Origin: Candidatus Hermodarchaeota archaeon
GTDB lineage: Archaea; Asgardarchaeota; Hermodarchaeia; Hermodarchaeales; Hermodarchaeaceae
Direction of reading: 5' to 3'
Assembly: GCA_016840595.1 (NCBI GenBank)
Contig: JAEOSA010000028.1
Span: 1 to 15,032, forward strand
Length of the DNA: 15,032 nt
Of this stretch, positions 6,673-11,979 are shown piece after piece. A program made the translations under genes and the position numbers. Below the pieces are notes generated by a model. The model worked only from the letters and a program-made list of their open reading frames with translations. It was not told where the DNA came from and ran no database searches. Position 1 is the stretch's first letter; each line of letters begins with the position of its first letter.

Positions 6673-6705
6673 CCAATTCAAAGTTGAAAGTTAACGGGAA
6701 CGGTG

Positions 6706-7401
6706 ATGACGAAAAGGACAAAGGCATGGATGTTGGTTCTAGTCCCGATCTTCATTCTCATTATCATTTTAGGATCTCTTGTGATTTTTCGAGGATCTTG
6801 GAGTGGTTGTAGATATTATCCGGCTGAATTCACTTACCTCGAACACCGAAATTTTAGTACACCAGAGGAAGCGAACGCCCTTCATTTCGCTGAAACCTTC
6901 AACTACACCCTGATACCTGCTAATACAAGTTATCTTGAGCATTCAGGATTCATAACTCAAACACGGTGCGATGCCCTTAATATCACGGCACACGAATTCG
7001 ACCCCTATGCGAATTGTGGTTATTTCCGGTATAATTACACAGCCAGCGTTAACTGGTACGCCAATCTCACCATAAACATGGATGCTTGGGAATACTACCC
7101 AGAACACAATCCCCTCCAAATCAAAGCCAACGAATCTACTCTCTTTCCCGTCAATCTCCCTGATTGGCCTATCTATTACTGGCTGGGCGGATTCTGGAAT
7201 GAAACACACTACGTCGACTTCAACCAAGAGCAGTCATTCAATTACACCAACGTATACCTCATCGACATGCAACTCTCCTCCACCTACTATTGCGGCTTCC
7301 TATGTGCGGGCAGTCAACATGAATGCCAACAAATCATCATCGACGAAACAGGACACATCCACTTCGCCGCATGGATATGGCTCATGGGGCCTATCGCATA
7401 A
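6706..7401 (+). CDS. Signal-anchored, heavily glycosylatable extracellular protein
   Basis: This 231-aa protein has a single N-terminal membrane helix (about residues 8-28, WMLVLVPIFILIIILGSLVIF). About 200 residues follow outside the cell, with nine N-x-S/T sequons (NFS, NYT, NTS, NIT, NYT, NLT, NES, NET, NYT) and several cysteines (including CGFLCAGSQHEC) that may form disulfides. It is rich in Tyr and Trp. I recognise no domain. A GTG at 6703 directly precedes the ATG; I chose the ATG. Tail copy A lies before it and copy B begins 6 bp after its stop, so it is the lone plus-strand cargo of the first block. An 118-aa frame overlapping its 3' half is a shadow. Confidence 0.72.
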   Translation: MTKRTKAWMLVLVPIFILIIILGSLVIFRGSWSGCRYYPAEFTYLEHRNFSTPEEANALHFAETFNYTLIPANTSYLEHSGFITQTRCDALNITAHEFDPYANCGYFRYNYTASVNWYANLTINMDAWEYYPEHNPLQIKANESTLFPVNLPDWPIYYWLGGFWNETHYVDFNQEQSFNYTNVYLIDMQLSSTYYCGFLCAGSQHECQQIIIDETGHIHFAAWIWLMGPIA

Positions 7402-7406
7402 TCCCA

Positions 7407-7505
7407 TCAATCACCAAAATTTTGAATCATCCGCGTAACTACACCAAGAGGATTCAAAACCCTAACTCGCATCGCCATATGCCCATTCGCTGAATGTACC
7501 GCAGA
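7407..7505 (-). pseudogene. Displaced hydrogenase 3' end, copy B
   Basis: The minus strand encodes SAVHSANGHMAMRVRVLN, then PLGVVTRMIQNFGD and TGA. It aligns with the hydrogenase C-terminus throughout, but the last CxxC cysteine codon is now Ser (TCT). The codon before it is the TAA that ends the minus-strand gene 7506-8006, in the same frame. The coding frame is otherwise open. Substitutions at His-Leu-Gly-Glu (PLGV here) suggest relaxed constraint. Confidence 0.78.
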
Positions 7506-8006
7506 TTAACCGTTCACCACTAAGTTGCGTCCATATTTTTCTGTTTCATGATAGAGATATTCGAATTTGTCCATATATCCGGGAAAATCAAATTCTTTAC
7601 GCAAATCGCGGATTATGGGCCAGAGTTTCTCCCAACGTTGGTTCACAACAAAAATTTCATAGACCAGATCAATCTCGATGAGACCTTTCTTTAACAATAT
7701 TCCAAGGGCTTCGAAAAACGCGGCAACCGAACGGAACGCAACATGCATCGGGTGCTCACTGGGATACGGACCATACTTGTCTTGATACTCCGCCAAATCT
7801 TTGACATCAAGCATAATGACTTTGACATCGGCTTCTTGGAATTCTTTTGACATGAACGTAGCATACAACCGCATAATCAGGTCCGTTTTCCGCATCCGGG
7901 CTTGATTCCGGTGATCATTGATGTAATAAATCACAGCGCCCACTAAACCAATTGACGCAACAATCATCGACGAGTACGCAACCAACTCAACCTGCACAAC
8001 CGCCAC
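7506..8006 (-). CDS. Membrane-anchored helical protein (DUF4760-like)
   Basis: This 166-aa protein has one N-terminal membrane helix (about residues 8-29, LVAYSSMIVASIGLVGAVIYYI). A cytoplasmic, mostly helical domain follows, with the pattern RNQARMRKTDLIMRLYATFM, then VAAFFEALGILLKKGLIEIDLVYEIF and WEKLWPIIRDLR. This layout resembles the DUF4760 group, whose function is unknown; the match is from memory. Starts are GTG codons: one at 8004-8006 lies inside GGTGG, and one at 7995-7997 is 6 nt after it and may be the true start. It is the only minus-strand gene in the island. Its stop lies immediately next to, and in frame with, tail copy B, so it may have formed at an insertion junction. Confidence 0.7.
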   Translation of the reverse strand: MAVVQVELVAYSSMIVASIGLVGAVIYYINDHRNQARMRKTDLIMRLYATFMSKEFQEADVKVIMLDVKDLAEYQDKYGPYPSEHPMHVAFRSVAAFFEALGILLKKGLIEIDLVYEIFVVNQRWEKLWPIIRDLRKEFDFPGYMDKFEYLYHETEKYGRNLVVNG

Positions 8007-8099
8007 CTATAGCCTACAATGTACCACCAGTGCATCTTAAATGAATATGGAAACTAACCACTCTTGAACCCGAGTAAAGCCCCATTCAACTCTAGATTG

Positions 8100-8106
8100 T
8101 TATATA
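8100..8106 (+). promoter_or_regulatory. TATA-like box for the 8145-8726 gene
   Basis: TTATATA lies about 39-45 bp before the ATG at 8145. It predicts a start near 8130, just ahead of the ribosome-binding site AGGAGAGG (8134-8141). Confidence 0.5.
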
Positions 8107-8144
8107 CCTGAAATGAGTTAATATGCCTGTCACAGGAGAGGAAG

Positions 8145-8726
8145 ATGGCAAAGCTAACTAGACAGCAGGGCAAAAAAGGCATTTCAAAATCCATCCTCAG
8201 CCTTCTGACGGTATCAATCGTATTGTTTGGTATGCTACTTGTCGTTGAAATCCCTAATGGTGTCACACGTGCCCAATTTTTCAGCGTCCTTCATGCTATC
8301 TCGACGGATCCCCGTTATCAGAAGCTAATCCCGTATGCCCAGCCTCCTCTTGATGATTCGAATTTTACCGGTTATGGCCGATACTATTGGTGGCACGACG
8401 GCGCCGTAGACTGGGAACAGATACAGGAATATGTCACAGATATGGTAGGAGTCACATACTTGAATAACAATGCCAGCTGGTGCGAGTACTTTAGTCACGA
8501 ATCCCGCCCATGGCTAACATTCCACTGGCTCATCTGGTATGAACAATTACCAGGAAGCTACAGCTTTCTCTGCCATCAACCTGACGATAGTTATCCACTT
8601 ATACCATGGGCTATCCTGTACTTTTACCCTGTAATCATTACAGTTCTCGTCATCACTCTCATAGCCCTTAGCACAAAAATCGCCCAACTCCTCTACAATC
8701 GAAAAACACCAACAACAAACACCTGA
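8145..8726 (+). CDS. Two-helix membrane protein with extracellular Trp/Tyr-rich domain
   Basis: This 193-aa protein has a basic N-terminus (MAKLTRQQGKKG) and a first helix at about 19-38 (LLTVSIVLFGMLLVVEIPNG). The outside domain of about 115 residues contains sequons NFT and NAS and many aromatics (YGRYYWWHDGAVDW, LTFHWLIWYEQLPG). A second helix lies at about 155-178 (WAILYFYPVIITVLVITLIALS), before a short basic tail. No known family seen. AGGAGAGG at 8134-8141 supports the start. The organisation (anchor, outside domain, second helix) is shared with 8948-9598 and 9595-10182 in the next block, which suggests a common type of surface cargo without clear sequence identity. Tail copy C starts 52 bp after its stop. 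Confidence 0.72.
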   Translation: MAKLTRQQGKKGISKSILSLLTVSIVLFGMLLVVEIPNGVTRAQFFSVLHAISTDPRYQKLIPYAQPPLDDSNFTGYGRYYWWHDGAVDWEQIQEYVTDMVGVTYLNNNASWCEYFSHESRPWLTFHWLIWYEQLPGSYSFLCHQPDDSYPLIPWAILYFYPVIITVLVITLIALSTKIAQLLYNRKTPTTNT

Positions 8727-8777
8727 AACTAATGAAAGTCCAAGACTGGCTCGACACACGAACCGACCACTAATTGA

Positions 8778-8873
8778 TTATTCCTCAAAGTTCTGAGTAA
8801 TCTCACCGAGGTGATTCAACACCTTAACCCGCATCGCCATATGCCCATTCACAACATGAACTGCACATGACAA
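8778..8873 (-). pseudogene. Displaced hydrogenase 3' end, copy C (best conserved)
   Basis: The minus strand encodes LSCAVHVVNGHMAMRVKVLN then HLGEITQNFEE and TAA. Compared with the hydrogenase gene it lacks three codons (MIQ region) and changes only three of 31 aligned residues. By hand count about 18 of 93 bases differ and about 15 of these are silent. The sequence therefore diverged mostly while under protein-coding selection. No start codon or upstream gene body exists. Confidence 0.83.
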
Positions 8874-8947
8874 GAAGGACGATTAGCCGTATTCATAATG
8901 TATTTGAACCATTACAGGTTCTGAGTTATCATGGAAGGGATAGGTTG

Positions 8948-9598
8948 ATGAAAAAGAGGGGTAATAGACGCGCTCGTAACCTTTACTTACAAGCCTTCTT
9001 CCTTTGTGGGCTGGGTTGTTTGTTAATCGGAACCGCCATTGGGATTCCTTTCATAAGTTATCCCAGGTGGGATTGCAGCTTTCCTAATTTTCGTAGTTAC
9101 CGTGTCGAGTATTTTGACGGTGAAGTTTCTAATGCAACACGTTCTGTCTTAGAAGAATACAGTATCCCGGGATTAGAAGCAATTGATATCCGTGAATTCT
9201 ACACAAATGCTAGCCCAGTAATTTTCGATCTCCAGTTTCGTTCTGAATCACAGGATTTTGATTTTAATATCACCTATTACGATTTTTCCAATGAAACCGC
9301 AGAGCCAATTAACTTAAACTTTCAATTTGTGTCAACAAATATCCCCTATTATTATGACCAAGCATCTGTGACTCTTACGATTCAATGGAATAATACCCCA
9401 GCATACTTTTCGAGCTGGCTTTTTCTCCGGATTCGTGAACCCCCAATTATGTGTATGCCACCACCTGATTTGAATTGGTATGCCGTTCCACCTTTGTTGT
9501 TATTTGGGTTGGTATTTTTGATTATTGGAATCCGGCAATGGCATCAAGCAGCCAAATCTACCCAAGAAATCCATGAAAATTGGTGGCCAATGAAATGA
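8948..9598 (+). CDS. Two-helix membrane protein with extracellular domain
   Basis: This protein of about 216 aa starts with MKKRGNRRARN, then a helix LYLQAFFLCGLGCLLIGTAIGIPF. The outside domain of about 140 residues has sequons NAT, NAS, NIT, NET and NNT. A C-terminal helix WYAVPPLLLFGLVFLIIGIRQW precedes a short cytoplasmic tail. The frame is open back to an ATG at 8867, but that codon lies inside tail copy C and has no ribosome-binding site. GGAAGGGA at 8933-8940 sits 7 nt before the ATG at 8948, which I therefore prefer. It overlaps the next gene by ATGA and is surely cotranscribed with it. Function unknown; the shared layout with its partner suggests a heteromeric surface complex. Confidence 0.73.
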   Translation: MKKRGNRRARNLYLQAFFLCGLGCLLIGTAIGIPFISYPRWDCSFPNFRSYRVEYFDGEVSNATRSVLEEYSIPGLEAIDIREFYTNASPVIFDLQFRSESQDFDFNITYYDFSNETAEPINLNFQFVSTNIPYYYDQASVTLTIQWNNTPAYFSSWLFLRIREPPIMCMPPPDLNWYAVPPLLLFGLVFLIIGIRQWHQAAKSTQEIHENWWPMK

Positions 9599-10182
9599 GA
9601 AGAAAGATTACCTTAGAAAAGCCTACAAGCAGAGTGAACACTGCGATTATATTATGTTGCTTCGCTTTGCTACTCATTGGGTTTAGTGGGACGTTAATAG
9701 AGGGGATACCGGCAGCATATCATTTTCGGACGCAATATCATAACTTGGGACAGGTTGCGGGAGCCGTCACGGATGCGGAACCAAGCTATAATGTCACCCT
9801 AGTTAATCTCGGAGATAGTGAAATAATAATTGGAAACTTGAGAACAAATGCTGTTGAAATCACACTTCGAATTTACTGCTTCAATTACTCCCGTGATACA
9901 CCCCTAGTCTACGAGGAAACTGATCTATTCGAAGCTTATTGCTGGGTGAGTGTCTTCGGAGATGCCACTATCGAAATCGCTCGTGAAGAGGCTGATGCAC
10001 TTTTTGCTTTTTGGCTGAACATCGGAGAACGAATTCTAGTCATCGCACCCACATTAGCTGTACAATGGGGACCGTTTAACTTCTTGATCTTTGCCCTGGG
10101 AATCGTCCTACTCATCCCAAGTCTTTGGCTCCTTCCAAGAAGCCTTCAAAAACTGAAAGACTACACAGAAGAAAAAAGTTGA
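9595..10182 (+). CDS. Two-helix membrane protein, translationally coupled partner
   Basis: This 195-aa protein begins MRRKITLEKPTSRV, with a first helix at about 18-38 (AIILCCFALLLIGFSGTLIEGIP). An outside domain of about 115 residues carries sequons NVT and NYS, and a C-terminal helix (GPFNFLIFALGIVLLIPSLWLLP) is followed by a basic tail. The ATG at 9595-9597 overlaps the upstream TGA at 9596-9598, a classic coupled start, with GGTGG (9582-9586) 8 nt upstream. TTG 9580 and GTG 9583 are in frame but less attractive. The first helix and its LLIG...IEGIP pattern resemble the upstream protein's LLIGTAIGIP, hinting at ancient duplication. Function unknown. Confidence 0.75.
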   Translation: MRRKITLEKPTSRVNTAIILCCFALLLIGFSGTLIEGIPAAYHFRTQYHNLGQVAGAVTDAEPSYNVTLVNLGDSEIIIGNLRTNAVEITLRIYCFNYSRDTPLVYEETDLFEAYCWVSVFGDATIEIAREEADALFAFWLNIGERILVIAPTLAVQWGPFNFLIFALGIVLLIPSLWLLPRSLQKLKDYTEEKS

Positions 10183-10312
10183 GAACGGCAGAGCCAACCA
10201 ATTACCCAATCTAGGAAAGAAACTCCTCGAATTCTAGAACAAATTGAAAGAGAATGTCTACTTACAACCTATTGAAACCAGTTAACCGATGATAAAACTA
10301 ACTGTGTTTTAA

Positions 10313-10410
10313 TTATTCCTTAAAATTCTGAATCACCAGAGAAACTCCCCCAAGATTATTGAACACTTTAACACGCATCGCCATGCCGATTCAACTCATG
10401 CACCCCACAA
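10313..10410 (-). pseudogene. Displaced hydrogenase 3' end, copy D (frameshifted)
   Basis: This is the main content of the 308-base gene-free stretch 10183-10490. The minus strand encodes MAMRVKVFNNLGGVSLV then IQNFKE and TAA. Upstream of the MAMR position a two-base deletion shifts the frame, beyond which CGVHELN can still be aligned to CAVHAVN. Like the intact gene, and unlike copies A-C, it has Phe after VKV. It is also the copy nearest the intact gene, which fits most recent displacement, though its inner part carries many changes. The rest of the stretch (10183-10312) shows nothing I can name. Confidence 0.78.
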
Positions 10411-10440
10411 AAGGGTGTTAAGAACGCTGGCTAAGTTTAT

Positions 10441-10448
10441 TTTAAATA
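10441..10448 (+). promoter_or_regulatory. TATA-like box for the 10491-14337 gene set
   Basis: TTTAAATA lies in an AT-rich run (10437-10453). It predicts a transcript start near 10470, immediately before the ribosome-binding site GGAGGG (10474-10479). Confidence 0.5.
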
Positions 10449-10490
10449 TTTTAGTGGAGAATAGTGTGAGTCTGGAGGGTTGAATCGGCT

Positions 10491-11246
10491 GTGCCTGAAT
10501 CAGTCCTAAATTATGATGAGAAGCCAATTTTGTCATCTAAGTGCAGAGTTGTGACGACATGTGGTGATGAAATTGATGGAACGCTAATGTTTACTGATCA
10601 GGATAGAATTGTCTTTGCAACTTCTCAGGGCTTTTTTTCTAAGAGGTATGAAGCTTCTCATTATTATCATCTATTCTATATCCGTAATGTTAGGTTGGAA
10701 TCAAAATTTTTACGTGGAAAAATATTGGTAATTGAGTTTGAGAATGAAGTGTACAGGTATGAAGGAGTAAAGAGAGCTAGTAGATGGCGAGAGATCATTA
10801 TTTCAAGGAAGAAGCTAGCCAAAGCCGGAGAGGCCCGCGTCTTAGAAATTAAAGCCTTATTGACTTCAAAAGAAACTGTTGGGTTTCAAGAAATTGCAGA
10901 AATAAATCAGAAATATGATTTTCCGTCTGATTTTGAGGAAGTAAAATTAATCATTATGCTCATGATTAGCGAAGGAGTGGTTCGGGGAGTTATTGATGAG
11001 GAGAACCAGTTGTTTATAAATAGAGCAAAGCTGGATCGAGAGAAAATAATTAAGGAATACAAAATTGATTTTGCCGCACTTAAAGCACTGGTAGAAGAAA
11101 AAGGGTTGATTCTTAAAGTTCTTGAGTGCCCGAATTGTGGTGGAAAAGTTCAGGCACCGGAGATGGGTAATATTATTCGGTGCGAACATTGTGGAAAAGA
11201 CATCTATGCTGTGGATGTATTCGAGAAATTCAAAAAAATGTTGTAA
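10491..11246 (+). CDS. PH/GRAM-like, winged-helix (PCI-like) and zinc-ribbon protein
   Basis: This 251-aa soluble protein shows three parts. Residues about 10-105 are strand-rich and end in the helix VKRASRWREIII, a GRAM/PH-like layout. Residues about 115-180 look like a winged helix, with MISEGVVRGVIDEENQLFIN resembling the wing of PCI-type domains. A linker helix follows, then a zinc ribbon CPNCGG...CEHCGK (Cys213, 216, 231, 234). The PH-like and PCI-like calls are pattern-based inference; the zinc ribbon is plain. The combination is reminiscent of adaptors in membrane or ubiquitin systems such as ESCRT-II parts, but no specific orthology is claimed. Start is GTG, with GGAGGG 11 nt upstream, a rather long spacing. 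It heads a set with the two genes that follow on the same strand. Confidence 0.7.
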   Translation: MPESVLNYDEKPILSSKCRVVTTCGDEIDGTLMFTDQDRIVFATSQGFFSKRYEASHYYHLFYIRNVRLESKFLRGKILVIEFENEVYRYEGVKRASRWREIIISRKKLAKAGEARVLEIKALLTSKETVGFQEIAEINQKYDFPSDFEEVKLIIMLMISEGVVRGVIDEENQLFINRAKLDREKIIKEYKIDFAALKALVEEKGLILKVLECPNCGGKVQAPEMGNIIRCEHCGKDIYAVDVFEKFKKML

Positions 11247-11373
11247 CTCCATTACTTTCGCTTAAACTTTGGAATAGTGCTATTGACTATAGGTCTGCCA
11301 TTCAGCTCAAAATTATTTTCAAACGTAAAAGCTTTTAGATAATAAGGATTCAATAGCTGAAGGAGGGATTTCA

Positions 11374-11955
11374 TTGGGTAGTGGTTTCGAACCTTCAAAA
11401 GAAATTGACAAAGAATACGCATTAAAGAAAGAAGAAGACACAACGGCTGTCAAACCCCATAAACCCACAGTGGATATGGGATTTGAAACCTACGATGACG
11501 AAGTTGTGTTAGGAAAAGCAGAATTTAAGAAAAATCGAAAATTTCTTGGCTTTCTGTTTATCGTCATTGGAATTTGTTTCATCGTTGGAAGTGTATATGC
11601 ATATCTAGTTGCGCTTCCAATTCTTTCACAACTCCCACTGCTGCTAATACCAGCTGTTGCTTTCATAGTTATAGGACTGCTTCTTTTCTTCTTTTTTGAA
11701 GAAATATGGACCTTATTTGTTACAAATTATAGAATTGCTGAAGAATATCTTGGAACTCGAAAACGGGAAGTCCGTGTTGAAGATCATCATTATCGATTTT
11801 TTGAATCAACTGAAGTCTATCATAAAACAAAGGAAAAGCAGACGGCTCTTAGAATTCAAAAGAGTTCAGGATCCATGGTTGTTCTGGTGCTTCCAAATGA
11901 ACTAGTTGGTCATATTATTGATCAGTCGCGGCAGCATCTCTCTAGTGCAAAATGA
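11374..11955 (+). CDS. Two-helix membrane protein with bacterial-PH-like domain
   Basis: This 193-aa protein has a charged cytoplasmic N-terminus (about 55 residues, ending DDEVVLGKAEFKKNRK). Two helices at about 57-78 and 86-108 form a tight hairpin. A C-terminal domain opens with LFVTNYRIAEEYLGTRKREV, the turn pattern of bPH-type domains, and ends in short strands and a helix. Similar proteins sit at the membrane face, but a lipid role is only inferred. The start is TTG, backed by a perfect AGGAGG (11361-11366) 7 nt upstream. Its TGA stop (11953-11955) is in the same reading frame as the following gene, which opens 24 bases later. The 127-bp gap before it contains an AT-rich stretch that could hold a second promoter. 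Confidence 0.73.
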   Translation: MGSGFEPSKEIDKEYALKKEEDTTAVKPHKPTVDMGFETYDDEVVLGKAEFKKNRKFLGFLFIVIGICFIVGSVYAYLVALPILSQLPLLLIPAVAFIVIGLLLFFFFEEIWTLFVTNYRIAEEYLGTRKREVRVEDHHYRFFESTEVYHKTKEKQTALRIQKSSGSMVVLVLPNELVGHIIDQSRQHLSSAK

Positions 11956-11965
11956 GGCGATGAGA

Positions 11966-11971
11966 AGGAGG
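11966..11971 (+). promoter_or_regulatory. Ribosome-binding site that decides an ATA start
   Basis: AGGAGG is a perfect Shine-Dalgarno hexamer just after the stop of the upstream gene. Eight bases later in the frame of the large membrane-protein gene comes ATA (11980-11982). No ATG, GTG or TTG exists in that frame between the upstream stop and GTG 12082, more than 100 bases away. Confidence 0.6.
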
Positions 11972-11979
11972 AGTTTACG

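Noticed and set aside
8867..8947. Upstream ATG at 8867 as start of the 8948-9598 gene
   Set aside because: It lies within tail copy C, lacks a ribosome-binding site and adds unremarkable sequence. ATG 8948 has GGAAGGGA at 7 nt and leads straight into a membrane helix.
6529..10410. Tail copies as a CRISPR-like or simple repeat array
   Set aside because: The copies are about 100 bp, clearly diverged, 0.9-1.5 kb apart for A-D and 4 kb to the fifth, and they translate as a hydrogenase C-terminus. Spacing and content do not fit CRISPR.
6529..10410. Tail copies as separate small hydrogenase subunits like VhuU
   Set aside because: VhuU-type split subunits include the DPC/DPU metal-binding motif and a start codon. 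These copies lose similarity before the first Cys of the motif, have no start before it, and copy B lacks the second Cys.
11953..11955. TGA between the 11374 gene and the large membrane-protein gene as a selenocysteine codon
   Set aside because: A perfect AGGAGG follows and supports separate translation. The context is not a known selenoprotein family, and I see no convincing selenocysteine-insertion hairpin.
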